From: RPQJ01 sp963744735
Lineage (GTDB): Bacteria; Pseudomonadota; Gammaproteobacteria; Steroidobacterales; Steroidobacteraceae
NCBI GenBank assembly: GCA_963744735.1
Contig: CAVUVH010000003.1
Location: 1 to 64,000 of the forward strand
DNA: 64,000 nt
Direction of reading: 5' to 3'
The translations under genes and the position numbers were made by a program. Below the pieces are notes generated by a model. That model had not been told where the DNA came from and did not search any database. It saw only the letters and a program-made list of their open reading frames with translations. Position 1 is the first letter of the stretch, and the number at the start of each line of letters is the position of its first letter. Shown piece after piece: positions 17,801 to 27,875 of the stretch.

Positions 17801-18475
17801 GTGATTACGGCTGAACAATTCGACACGGTCGCCGGTCAGTTCGACTTCCTTCGTCGCATCGATGCCGCTGCTATCAAGGAGTTCCAGCAGGCGGTCACCT
17901 ACTCGCGTCTGCCCGCCGGCAAGCGATTGTTTTCGGAAGGTGACGGTGCGCAGGCGCTGGCGCTCGTCGTTGCCGGTACGGTGCGTGTCTTCAAGACGGG
18001 TCGCAACGGTCGCGAGATCACGCTGTATCGCATTGGCGAGGGCGAGACCTGCATCCTGAGCGTCAACGCCATCCTCACCCAGCAGCCGCTCCCTGCGGCG
18101 GCCACCGTGGAAGAGCCCGTCGAAGCGGTGACGATCGCGGCCGGCGTGCTGCGTGACTGGGTGCACCGGCACCCGCTCTGGCGGCAGTTCGTCTTCGAGC
18201 TGATCTCCCAGCGCCTGCTGAAGGTGCTGAATCTCGTCGACGACGTCGTGTTCAGCCGCATGGACGCGCGCATCGCATCGCTGTTGCTCGATCGCAGCCG
18301 CATGCAGAACCCGCTGCACATCACGCACCAGGAGATCGCCGCTGAACTCGGCACCTCGCGCGAGGTGATCAGCCGGATCCTCGAGGGCCTGGCCGGCGCC
18401 GGCGTGGTCCGGGCCACGCGCGGCCGGATCGAGGTGCTCGACGCCGGGTCGCTCGAGACGCTGGCGAGTCCCTGA
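17801..18475 (+). CDS. Crp/Fnr family transcriptional regulator
   Basis: About 224 residues from the GTG at 17801. The N-terminal cyclic-nucleotide-binding fold shows LPAGKRLFSEGDGAQALALV, GTVRVFKTGRNGREITLYRI and GETCILSVNAIL. The C-terminus is a helix-turn-helix (HITHQEIAAELGTSREVISR) with a short wing (VVRATRGRIEVLD). No N-terminal Cys cluster for an FNR-type Fe-S centre is present. It is in frame with the upstream HNH gene and no stop separates them, so a fusion cannot be excluded; no good Shine-Dalgarno is seen before the GTG. Confidence 0.82.
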   Translation: MITAEQFDTVAGQFDFLRRIDAAAIKEFQQAVTYSRLPAGKRLFSEGDGAQALALVVAGTVRVFKTGRNGREITLYRIGEGETCILSVNAILTQQPLPAAATVEEPVEAVTIAAGVLRDWVHRHPLWRQFVFELISQRLLKVLNLVDDVVFSRMDARIASLLLDRSRMQNPLHITHQEIAAELGTSREVISRILEGLAGAGVVRATRGRIEVLDAGSLETLASP

Positions 18476-18505
18476 ACGGCGGGCAGCGCAGGCTGCACGG
18501 CCTCA

Positions 18506-18518
18506 GTGACTTAGTCAC
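18506..18518. promoter_or_regulatory. 13-nt palindrome upstream of the HAF-repeat gene
   Basis: GTGAC-TTA-GTCAC, 85 nt before the HAF-repeat gene ATG and 30 nt after the Crp/Fnr-like stop. It resembles half-sites used by Crp/Fnr-type proteins (TGTGA-like) but is shorter than a full site. Confidence 0.3.
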
Positions 18519-18602
18519 CGACAGCGGCCGGCCATTTCCCGAGAATCAGTCCTGTGCCGGAGCCACGCTCCGGCGTCCGGCGGCTGCCAGGAAGGAATCG
18601 TC

Positions 18603-20255
18603 ATGCGCGCTCTCACTCTCGTTCGACTGCTTGCGGTTGCATCGCTGGTCATGGCCCCGTGGTCGGTGCCGTGTGCGGGCGCAGTCGATGCCCCACCCAG
18701 CTACCAGCTGCAGTACCTGGGCGCCGGCTCGCCGGTGGCGGTGAACAACAGCAACCTGGTGGTCGGCTCGCGCACCGTCGGCAGCTACTACCAGCCGCTG
18801 GTCAGCGTGGGCGGCGCGCCGTGGACACTGCTGCCGGTGCCCGCCGGCGCGATGAGCACGTTTCCCACCGACGTGAACGACAGCGGCGTGATCGTCGGGG
18901 TGTCGTACAGCACGCAGTGGGTCGCCTCGGCCGTGCGCTGGACGAATCCCGGCGGCGGCTACGTGGTCGAGGTGCTGCCGCGCCTGCCGGGCGACGCGGC
19001 TTCCTATGCCACCAACATCAACAACCTCGGGCAGATCGTCGGCGCGCGCAATGCGCTGGGCTACGTGCCCACGGGCACGGGCTGGCTCTACAGCGATACC
19101 GGCGGATTCGTCGACCTCTACGCGCGGTACGGCTGGGTCGTGGCCCCCAGCGCGCTCAACGACAACGGCCTGGTCATCGGCGGCGCCGAGCGGCTCGATC
19201 TCACGACCGGCGTCGTCGAATGGATCGGCGACGGCCCGACCAACTACAACGCCATCGGTGGAGTGGCGATCAACAATGGCGGCATGATCGCAGGCACGGC
19301 GTCGCTGCGTTCGACCTCGCTCAACATCGTGTCCGTGTTCCGCTACGAGGGTGCGGCGGGCTGGCGGTTCATCGCCGGCTCGAGCAAGTACACGGTGGCC
19401 TCGGGCATCAACTCGCTGGGCGACGTGGGCTACGGCGAGCTGGGCGCCGGCCTGTATCTCGACGGGCTGGGGACGTATGCCGTGAACGACCTGCTGTCGT
19501 CCGCGACGATCCAGGCGGGCTGGGCGGTCACGGGCAGCGGCGTCAAGGTCAATGACCAGCGGGTGCTGGCCACCCTGGGCCGCAATTCGATCACGGGTGA
19601 ATCGGGTGGCGTGCTGCTGACGCCCATCGGCATACAGCAGGCGCCGACTGCGCCCGCAAATCTTGCCGGTGTCGCGCATCCGTCCACGGCAACTGAGCCG
19701 TACAACTCGATCAACCTGACATGGGAGAACACGAGCCCGCTGACGCGCGGCTATGAACTGCAGCGCAGCCTGGCCTCCGCCAATGCGTGGACGAGCCTCG
19801 CATTGACCCCGCCGGGAACCGCCACCAACCACACCGACACGACGGTGGGTGCCGGCATCACGTACGACTATCGCGTGCGTGCGACCGGGATCGGCGGCGC
19901 GAGCCCGTGGTCGGCGATCGCCACCGTGACCGCGCCCGCGCCCGTCAAGTCGCTGCACGTCGCCAGCATCGTGCTGAGCGCGAAGGCGTCCGGCTCGAAG
20001 GTGACGGTCACCGGTGACGTGACGGTGCGCGACGGCAACGGTGCAGCGGTGCCCAGTGCCAGCGTCGCACTGCGGTGGACGCTGCCGGGTGGCACCACCA
20101 AGGTCGCGACGGCGATTACCGGTTCCACGGGTCACGCGGTCGCGAAAGTGTCCGGTGGGCGCGGCACCTACACGCTGACCGTCACTGGCGCCAGCAAGAC
20201 CGGCTATGTGTTCGATGCCGGGACCAGCGTGCTGTCGAAGAGCATCACCCGGTGA
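18603..20255 (+). CDS. secreted HAF-repeat protein with fibronectin type III domain
   Basis: A 550-residue exported protein. A signal peptide (residues 1-28, ending AGA) precedes HAF-type repeats (VAVNNSNLVVGSRTVGSYY, VNDSGVIVGVS, INNLGQIVGAR, INSLGDVGYGELG). Around residues 340-440 a fibronectin type III domain follows (SINLTWENTSPLTRGYELQ, YDYRVRATG), then an Ig-like domain (VTVTGDVTVRDGNGAAVPSA). Likely an extracellular or surface protein; no catalytic motif is seen. The ATG at 18603 follows AGGAA. Confidence 0.8.
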   Translation: MRALTLVRLLAVASLVMAPWSVPCAGAVDAPPSYQLQYLGAGSPVAVNNSNLVVGSRTVGSYYQPLVSVGGAPWTLLPVPAGAMSTFPTDVNDSGVIVGVSYSTQWVASAVRWTNPGGGYVVEVLPRLPGDAASYATNINNLGQIVGARNALGYVPTGTGWLYSDTGGFVDLYARYGWVVAPSALNDNGLVIGGAERLDLTTGVVEWIGDGPTNYNAIGGVAINNGGMIAGTASLRSTSLNIVSVFRYEGAAGWRFIAGSSKYTVASGINSLGDVGYGELGAGLYLDGLGTYAVNDLLSSATIQAGWAVTGSGVKVNDQRVLATLGRNSITGESGGVLLTPIGIQQAPTAPANLAGVAHPSTATEPYNSINLTWENTSPLTRGYELQRSLASANAWTSLALTPPGTATNHTDTTVGAGITYDYRVRATGIGGASPWSAIATVTAPAPVKSLHVASIVLSAKASGSKVTVTGDVTVRDGNGAAVPSASVALRWTLPGGTTKVATAITGSTGHAVAKVSGGRGTYTLTVTGASKTGYVFDAGTSVLSKSITR

Positions 20256-20304
20256 GGTAAACCGGGCTGGCAAGGCGCGCGGCCGCGCCACGGCCGCTGA
20301 CGAT

Positions 20305-22744
20305 CTAGCGGCCGTCGCGCCTGCGTTGCGGTCGTCGCGCTTCGCGCTCGCGCCGGGGCTCGCGGTCGCGGCCGCTGTGGTTCTGGTACTCGGCGCCGGG
20401 GGCGCGTTGCGCGGGCCGCCGCGCCAGGCAGCGCAGGAAGCGCTGCTCCAGTTCGTCGTGCACCGCGGGTGCCACGGCGCCGATGCCGATCCACTCCAGC
20501 CGCATCGTGTCCCAGTCGCGCTCGTCGGCCTGGCGGGCCTGGCCGAGGCCTTCGGTCAGCAGTCGCATCTCGTAGTCGCGTCGCAGCGACTCGTCGACGG
20601 CGGGCGTCGGCGTCGAGCTCAGGATCTCGGCGCGGATGCACAGCAGGCGCAGCGCGCGTTCGCTGGCCTGCGCCGGCGTCCGCGGTGGCGGAGTCGGCGC
20701 GCGTGAGCGCCTGCTTCAGTGCCTGCAGGCCGCCCTTGGGCCAGCGGTGCACGCCGGCCATGTGGCTCTCGACCGCGGCGCGCAGCGTCGCGCGCTCGTC
20801 CGCGGGTGCGTCCTGCATCACGGCGTGTTCGTACGCCCGCACGCAGCCGCGCGGCCTCGAGCAGGTTGCGTCTCGGCGGACGCGGCGTCGCGCTGGTCCT
20901 GCTCGGCCACGCCGGCCTCGTACCGGGCGACGGCCCGCTGGAACCGCTCGCGCAACGTGCGTGCCTCGGCCCGCGGCAGGTCGCCGATTTCCTCGAACGC
21001 GGCCTGCCAGTCGCGCGCCTGCGTGTGCGCGGCGGTCCGCTCGGCGACCGGCACGTTGCATTCCTGCTCGACCTTTTCGCACAGGGCGACGGCCTGCGCC
21101 TTCGCTGCCTCGAGCGTCGCCGCGTGCTGCGCGTAGGCCTGCTGCCGGCGCTCGTAGACGGCATCGCACGCGGCGCGGAACTCTTCCCACAGCGCCTGCG
21201 ACTGCTGGTGCTGCACCGGCCCGGTGTCCTTCCACTGCAGCTGCAGGCGCTTGACGCTGTCGATGGCGGCGGCGGAGTCGTCGCTGGTCGACAGGTGGCG
21301 CGCCTGCACGATCAGCGCGCGCTTGTCGGCGGCATTGCGTTCGTACCAGCCGTTGAGGATCGCGCGCAGGCGGTCCAGTGCGCGGTGGAAGTCGGCCTCG
21401 GCGGCGCGGCCGGCGTCGCGGTCCACCGGCGAGTGGCTGCGCCATTCCTGCGGCGCCTCGCGCAGCACCTGCGCGATCAGCGGGTGGTCGGGCTGCTCCG
21501 CGTCGAGGCCGGCCTCGAACGCCTGCAGCCGCGCGAGCACCTGCTTGCGGGCCTCCAGGTTGTCGCGGCGGACGGCGGCCTCGGCGGCAAAGTAGGCCTG
21601 GCACGGCTTGAACGCCGCCTGGTACGCCTGCTGGAAGCGTTCCGCCTCGGCGGAGGTGTCGCCCGAGACGATGCCCTTGTTGATCGTGCGCCACTCCTGC
21701 TGCAGTGCGCGGATGTGTTCCGCCAGCGCGGCCGGTTCTTCGTCGACGCCGACCAGCGCTTCCATTTCCTCGATCAGCTCGAGGCGCTTGGGCGCTGCGA
21801 CGTAGTCCTTCCACTGCTTCAGCTCGTTGAGCCGCTCGTCGAGCTGCTGCAGCGCGCGCGCAAGGTACGGCGGCAGCGCCGGCACGTGCGGCAGCGCCTC
21901 CTCGATCCCGGCGCGGAAGCGGGCGGCCTTGCGCGTGTCGCCACGGTGCAGCGCGGCGCTGCTCAGGCGGATCAGGCTGCCGATCTCGCCCTGGGCCTGC
22001 GCCTCGGCGGCGCGCTGCTCGGCGCGGGCGTGGTCCGCGGCGGCGCGTGCCTCGGCCGCCTCGGCCTGCGCGTGCGCATCGGCCGCGGCCTGCTCGGCGG
22101 CGGCCCTGCGATTGGCCTGCCGCTCGGCTTCGAGCTCACGCGCGCGTGCCGCCTGCGCCTCGCGCTCGGCGGCCTGCTGCGGCGGCCTGCTGCGCCAGCT
22201 CGCGCTGGTGCGCAGCCACGACTTCGTGGCAACGCTCGAGGGCCTGCTGTCCGCGCCGCAGCACGTCGGCGTCCACCGGCGCGGCCAGCGCGCTCCAGCG
22301 CGCCGCGAGCGACGCCAGCGTCGCCTCGTAGAGCGAGTCGTGCGCCCGCGCGGCGTGCCGCTCGAGCGATTCGCACAGCGCGGCGGATTCCTGCGCGGCG
22401 GCTTCGGCCTCGCGCTCTGCCGCCAGCAGCGCATCGCACTTCTGCTTGATCAGCTTGTAGACCGCCTTGTCCTTGCCGCGCAGCCGCGGCAGCAGCTCGT
22501 GCAGTTGCGCGGGGTCGTCGATGGCCGCGGCGGCCGCCTGCCGCACGCGCGTCGTCGGGCCTTCGACGGCCAGGCGCGACAGTTCCGCGGGCTCCAGCGC
22601 GCCCGACTCGACGCCATGCAGCAGTCGCTCGTGCTCCTCGGGCTGCACCACGGGCGGTGCCGGCGCGGCCGGCGCGGGAGCCGGCGCTGGCGCGGGCGGC
22701 GGGGACGGCGGCTTCTTGCCGAAGAGGCGGGAGATCAGCTTCAT
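20305..22744 (-). CDS. DUF349 domain protein (frameshifted)
   Basis: About 810 residues after healing at least three breaks (near 22180, 20860 and 20690). It opens MKLISRLFGKK with a Pro/Ala linker, followed by a helical N-terminal region, a long Ala/Glu/Arg-rich coiled coil, and repeated DUF349 three-helix units marked by WRTINKGIVSGDTSAEAERF, LQLQWKDTGPV and WEEFRAACDAVYERR. DUF349 proteins are large helical proteins of unsettled function. The C-terminus (MRLEWIGIGAVAP then an Arg-rich tail) may bind nucleic acid. It is divergent from the kinase gene. Confidence 0.75.
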
Positions 22745-22881
22745 CGTGGCGAGCGGACGGCCGAGGTCGCGTCAGCTTGTTCATGCGCAAAAGCGTAGCA
22801 CGGGCAACGCCGCGGGTATCGTTTCACGCGCCGGCACCGGCATAATCCCTGCATCAACGACCCAGGATCCCGCCTGGAGCC

Positions 22882-24742
22882 ATGCCCACCTCGGAAGGAC
22901 CCACGCGCGGTGTCGTCGACTACGTCCTGGCGGAACTGCGCAGCGGAACGCGCACGCCGGACGACGTGCTGGCGGACCTGCGCGAGTTCTCGATCTGGGA
23001 CAGGGCCTCGCTAGTCCGCCTGCGCGAGCAGCTCGACAAGGCCGCGGCTCGATCTCAGCCCGCGGCACCTCGAGCACCTGACGCGCGGCATCGACGCGTG
23101 GGCGCGCTCGATGGACGACGACGAGGGCGACTCGACCGAGGAACTGGCCGATGCCGACGCGCCGCTCAGGTCGGCGACGCTGGTGCCGGAGGCGGCGCGC
23201 GGCGCGGCCGCCGGCGACGACCAGCGCGCGCTCGAACTGCGCCCCGGCCTGGTGTTGCGCGACCGTTACCTGCTCGGCGAAGCGGTCGCGCGCGGCGGCC
23301 AGTCGATCGTGTTCCGCGCGCGCGACCTGCGCCGCGACGTGGCGGGCGGCGACGAGGCCGAGGTCGCGATCAAGGTCCTGCGCGACGACCGCACCAGCCC
23401 GGCCGCAGTCGCCCGGCTGCGGCGCGAGGTCCGGCAGACGCAGGCGCTGCACGTCCCCGGCGTGGTCCGCATGTTCGACCTCGACTGCGACCGCGGCACC
23501 TGGTTCATCATCATGGAGCTGCTCGAGGGCGTGTCGCTGCGCACGCGCCTGATGCGCGGCATGTCGCAGCCGCTGCTGGCAGCGGAGTCCCTGCGCATCG
23601 CCAGCGTCTGCGCCGGGGTGCTGTCGCACGCGCACCGTCGCGGCATCGTCCACGGCGACTTCAAGCCCGGCAACGTCTTCCTCGAGGAGCCGGGCGAGGG
23701 CGTGCGGGTGCTGGATTTCGGCGCCGCCGCCGACATCCACCCGGCGCCGCCACGGGGCACGCTCGACCTCGAGACGGTATCGGCCGCGACCACCCGGACC
23801 TATGCCAGCCCCGAGGTGCTGCAGGGCCTGCCGGCCGATCCGCGCGACGACCTGTTCAGCCTCGCCTGCGTGACCTACGAAATGCTCGCCGGCCGCCACC
23901 CGTTCGGCTGGGTGCCGGCAAACGAGGCGCGCGCACGCGCGCTCGAGGTGGCGCCGGTCGAGGGACTGTCGCCGGTGCAGAATGCCGCGCTGGCCCGCGG
24001 CCTGGCCTGGACGCGCGACGGACGTCCGGCCACGGTCGCCGCCTGGCTCGACGCGCTGGTTCCGCCGCAACTGCAGGACGAGTCGCCCGACGCGGCCACA
24101 GGCGCCGCGATGACGGCGGCGCCGCGCGCGTTCCCGTGGGCACGGGCCGCGCTGGGCGCGGTCGCGCTGATGGCGCTGCTGCTCGGCCTGGTGACGTGGC
24201 AGTCGCGGACGACGCCCGACGGTGCCGCGCCGGGGACGCAATCGCGGGCCCTGCCGGGCCGGAGTCGGTGCCAGTGACGAACGACGACGCGGGGCGAATC
24301 CTGCCGAAGCCCAGCGTGCTCGAGGCGCAACTGGTCGATGCGACGACGCCCTCCGCGATCGTGGCCGCACCGGCCGTGCCGGCGCCGGCGCCCGTCAAGC
24401 GCAAGCCGGTGCGCGTCGAGGTCGAGAACGCGGCGGTCACGATCGCCGAGAGCGCGCCCGCGGCGGTCGTCATGCTGCGGCGGATCGGCGACCCGTCGCC
24501 GCCGTTGTCGGTGACGTGGCGGCTCGCGGACGGCGGCGCGCTCGCCGGCGAGGACTACGTGGCGTCGAAGTCCGGCACCGCGCGTTTTCGCAGCGGCCAG
24601 ATGGAACGCACGATCTTCGTGCCGCTGGTCGACGACGCAACGCCGGAACTCGAGGAGTTCTTCACGCTGCAGCTGTCGTCACGCACGCGTGAAGATCGGC
24701 GGCGAGTCCAGGGTGGTGATCACGATCCGCGACGACGACTGA
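22882..24742 (+). CDS. membrane Ser/Thr protein kinase with C-terminal Calx-beta domain (frameshifted)
   Basis: About 620 residues after healing breaks near 23049, 24265 and 24695. A short N-terminal helical domain precedes a Hanks-type kinase: GEAVARGGQSIVFRARDL, EVAIKVL (ATP lysine), VHGDFKPGNVFL (catalytic loop, HGD instead of HRD), VLDFGAAA and TRTYASPE. A single membrane helix (FPWARAALGAVALMALLLGL) leads to a Pro/Ala linker and a Calx-beta domain (VTIAESAPAAVVMLRRIGD, GEDYVASKSGTARF, TPELEEFFTLQL) that would lie outside the cytoplasm. The layout suggests a sensor kinase with an external Ca2+-binding-type module. The third break hides the final VVITIRDDD strand. Confidence 0.75.
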
Positions 24743-24759
24743 ACGTCGTCCGCCGGCGC

Positions 24760-25083
24760 TCAGCCGGTGTCGCGCGGGTCCGACTTGACCTGCACCCACA
24801 GCCCGCAGCGCGGGCACTGCGCGGTGGTGATCTCGCGGGTGTCGAACCAGCGCCGGCCGCACTCGCAGCGGACGTAGAAGATCCACTGGCCGCTGGCCTG
24901 GCCGATGTGCTGCTCGACCACGCTGATGCCTTCGGGCAGCTTGGTGATCTGCGGCAGCGCGGCGGTATCGTCGTCGTCCTGCTCGCGGGCGTGCCCGGCT
25001 CGCGCGTCCGGCAGCGTCAGCCGCCGCGGGTCGAGCAGGTCGGGAGTCCCGTCGGACGGTTCAGGCTTGTCGGGGCCCGGCAT
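24760..25083 (-). CDS. zinc-ribbon hypothetical protein
   Basis: A 107-residue soluble protein with an acidic, disordered N-terminus and a C-terminal four-Cys ribbon: VRCECGRRWFDTREITTAQCPRCGLW. The Cys-x-Cys / Cys-x2-Cys spacing fits a zinc site. Function unknown. It sits downstream of ppc on the same strand and could be co-transcribed. Confidence 0.65.
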   Translation of the reverse strand: MPGPDKPEPSDGTPDLLDPRRLTLPDARAGHAREQDDDDTAALPQITKLPEGISVVEQHIGQASGQWIFYVRCECGRRWFDTREITTAQCPRCGLWVQVKSDPRDTG

Positions 25084-25120
25084 GTTGTTATGGCCTCCTG
25101 GCTCTTTGCACGGCTGCGGA

Positions 25121-27874
25121 TCAGCCGCTGTTGCGCAGTCCCGCCGCGATGCCGTTGATGGTCAGGTGGATGCCGCGGCGGCTGCGTTCGTCCTTGTCGC
25201 CCGCGCGGAAGCGGCGCAGCAGTTCCACCTGGATGTGGTTCAGCGGGTCGAGGTACGGGAAGCGATACTTGATCGAGCGCGACAGCTGCGGATTGCCGGC
25301 CAGCAATGTCGTGGTGCCCATGATGTCCTGCAGCGCCCTGACGGTCGCTTCGAGTTCGGCGCGGATGCGGCCGAAGATCTCGGTGCGCAATGCCGGGTCG
25401 CCGACCAGGTCCGCGTAGCGCGAGGCGATCGCCACGTCGGCCTTGGCCAGCACCATTTCCATGTTCGACAGCACCGAGGCGAAGAACGGCCACTCGCGGT
25501 GCATCTCCTGCAGCAGGGCGAGGCCTTCGTCGCCGTGCTCCTCGAGCCAGGCCGCGACGGCCGAGCCGAAGCCGTACCAGCCCGGCAGCATCAGCCGGCA
25601 CTGCGCCCACGAGAACACCCACGGGATCGCGCGCAGCGTCTCGATCGAGCGCGACTGCTTGCGCGAGGCCGGGCGGCTGCCGATGTTGAGCTCGGCGATC
25701 TCGCTGATGACGGTCGATTCCCAGAAGTAGTCCTCGAACCCCGGCGTTTCGTAGACCAGGCGCCGGTAGGCCTGGAACGCGCTGGCCGACAGCTGCTCCA
25801 TCGCCTCGAGGTAGCTCACCTGCGGGGCGTTGCCCGCGCCGCCGAGCAGCGTGGCCTCGAGCGTCGCCGCCGCGAGCACTTCGAGGTTGCGGCGGCCGAC
25901 CTCGGCATTGGAGTACTTCGCGCCGATCACCTCGCCCTGTTCGGTGACGCGGATCTGGCCCTGCACCGTGCCGCCGGGCTGCGCCAGGATCGCCTCGTAG
26001 GTCGGCCCGCCGCCGCGGCCGACCGAGCCGCCGCGGCCGTGGAACAGGCGCAGCCGCACGCCGTGGCGGTCGAACGCCGTGACCAGCTCGACCTGGGCCT
26101 TGAACAGCTCCCAGCGCGAGGTGAGGTAACCGCCGTCCTTGTTGCTGTCGGAATAGCCCAGCATCACTTCCTGCGCCGCGCCGCGCGAGGCGAGCATGCG
26201 CGCATAGACCGGGATCGACAGCAGCGCGTCCATCGTGCGCCCGGCATTGCGCAGGTCGCCGATGGTCTCGAACAGCGGCACCACGTTGCAGTACAGGCGC
26301 GCGTTGCCGGCCCGGTACAGGCCGACCTCGCGCAGCAGCAGCACCACCTCGAGCACGTCCGAGACGCCGTCGCACTTCGAGATCACGTAGTTGGGGATGC
26401 ACTCCGCGCCGTACAGCGTGTGCATGCGCGCCGCGGTCGCCAGGATGCCGAGCTCGTTGCGGGTCTCCTCGGAGTACTCGACGAAGCGCGAGGCGAGCAG
26501 TCGCGGCGTGGTGAGCTCCTGCGTCAGCAGGCGGATGCGCGCGGGCTTCGTCCAGCGCAGGTAGTCGACGCCGGCGAGCCCGAAGCTGACCAGCTCGGCC
26601 ACGACGCGCTCGTGCACGTCCGAGTTCTGCCGCAGGTCGACCGCGGCCAGGTGGAAGCCGAAGACGCTGACGGCGCGCCGCAGCCGGCGCAGGCGGCCGC
26701 GCGCCAGCAGCGCGGCGTCGTTGGCCACCAGCGAGCGGTGGATGATGTCGAGCTCGGCGGCGAACGACGACGCATCGGCGTACGGCGGCGCGTCGCCGAC
26801 CGCGTGCCGCAGGGCCTCGTGCTGGTCGAGCACGCGCGCGGTCGTGGCGAGGCGCGCGTACAGGCCGGTGAGCGCGCGCCGGTAGGGCTCGTCGCGCCGG
26901 TGCGGGCTGGTGTCGGGCGAGCGCTCGGCCAGCGCCGTCAGCTCGGGCGAGACGTCCGTGACCAGCGTCGTCATCGACAGCTCGGCGCCCAGCAGGTGCA
27001 GCTGCTCGAGGTAGTACTCGAACGCGCGCGCCGACTGCATCCGCAGCGTGCGCTCGAGCACGTCGGCGGTGACGAACGGGTTGCCGTCGCGGTCGCCGCC
27101 GATCCACGAGCCGATGCGCAGGAAGGAGGGCACCTCGGGCGCGGCCTGCCCCGGGTGCCGCCGCTGCAGCTCGTCCTCGAGGTCGCCGTACAGCGCCGGC
27201 ACCTCGGGCAGGAAGGTCTGCTCGAAGAACGACAGGCCGTTGGCCACCTCGTCGAGCACGTCCAGCTTTTCCAGCCGCAGCATGCGTGTCTGCCACAGCG
27301 CCAGCACGGCGCGGCGGATCGACTCGTCATTGGCGGCGAGTTCCTGCGGCGTGAGCTGCGTGCGTTCGCGGGCCTGCAGCAGGCGCTCGAGCTGCATCTC
27401 CAGGTCGCGCACGCTCTTGCGCTGCACTTCGGTCGGGTGCGCGGTGAGCACCGGCACGACCACGCTGTCACGCAGGATCTCGGCCAGGGCCGCGGGATCG
27501 ATGCCGACCGCGGCCAGCCGGTCGAGCGCCTTCGCCAGGCTGCCGTCGGCCGGGGGCTCGCCGTCGATGTCGGCCCGGCGCCGCCGCCGGCTGTTGTGCA
27601 GGTCCTCGGCCAGGTTGGCCAGGTGCGAGAAGTAGCTGAAGGCCCGCACCACGATCATGGTCTGTTCGCGGCTCAGCCCGTCGAGCAGGCCTTCGAGGTA
27701 TTGCCGCGCCGCCACGTCGTCGTCGCGGCGGAAGGCGATCGAGCTCTGCCGCACGCGCTCGACCAGCTCGAACGCGGGCCCGCCTTCCTGCTCGCGCACC
27801 GTGTCGCCGAGCAGCCGGCCGAGCAGGCGGATGTCGTCGCGCAGCGCGCGGTCGGGTGACTGGGTGCCGTCCAT
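25121..27874 (-). CDS. ppc: phosphoenolpyruvate carboxylase
   Basis: A complete 917-residue PEP carboxylase, which carboxylates PEP to oxaloacetate and so refills the TCA cycle. Catalytic motifs are all present: VLTAHPTEVQRKSV (catalytic His), IGGDRDGNPFVT, GYSDSNKDGG (active-site Lys) and LFHGRGGSVGRGGGP, with the C-terminal GLRNSG end typical of the enzyme. The frame is unbroken over 2.75 kb, in contrast to many neighbours. The next gene upstream (27876-28865) ends 1 nt before this start, so the two are probably one transcript. Confidence 0.97.
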   Translation of the reverse strand: MDGTQSPDRALRDDIRLLGRLLGDTVREQEGGPAFELVERVRQSSIAFRRDDDVAARQYLEGLLDGLSREQTMIVVRAFSYFSHLANLAEDLHNSRRRRRADIDGEPPADGSLAKALDRLAAVGIDPAALAEILRDSVVVPVLTAHPTEVQRKSVRDLEMQLERLLQARERTQLTPQELAANDESIRRAVLALWQTRMLRLEKLDVLDEVANGLSFFEQTFLPEVPALYGDLEDELQRRHPGQAAPEVPSFLRIGSWIGGDRDGNPFVTADVLERTLRMQSARAFEYYLEQLHLLGAELSMTTLVTDVSPELTALAERSPDTSPHRRDEPYRRALTGLYARLATTARVLDQHEALRHAVGDAPPYADASSFAAELDIIHRSLVANDAALLARGRLRRLRRAVSVFGFHLAAVDLRQNSDVHERVVAELVSFGLAGVDYLRWTKPARIRLLTQELTTPRLLASRFVEYSEETRNELGILATAARMHTLYGAECIPNYVISKCDGVSDVLEVVLLLREVGLYRAGNARLYCNVVPLFETIGDLRNAGRTMDALLSIPVYARMLASRGAAQEVMLGYSDSNKDGGYLTSRWELFKAQVELVTAFDRHGVRLRLFHGRGGSVGRGGGPTYEAILAQPGGTVQGQIRVTEQGEVIGAKYSNAEVGRRNLEVLAAATLEATLLGGAGNAPQVSYLEAMEQLSASAFQAYRRLVYETPGFEDYFWESTVISEIAELNIGSRPASRKQSRSIETLRAIPWVFSWAQCRLMLPGWYGFGSAVAAWLEEHGDEGLALLQEMHREWPFFASVLSNMEMVLAKADVAIASRYADLVGDPALRTEIFGRIRAELEATVRALQDIMGTTTLLAGNPQLSRSIKYRFPYLDPLNHIQVELLRRFRAGDKDERSRRGIHLTINGIAAGLRNSG

Positions 27875-27875
27875 G

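Noticed and set aside
24905..27859. A 984-codon open frame antisense to ppc
   Set aside because: High GC removes stops in shadow frames; the product is low-complexity and resembles no family, while the opposite strand encodes a full PEP carboxylase.
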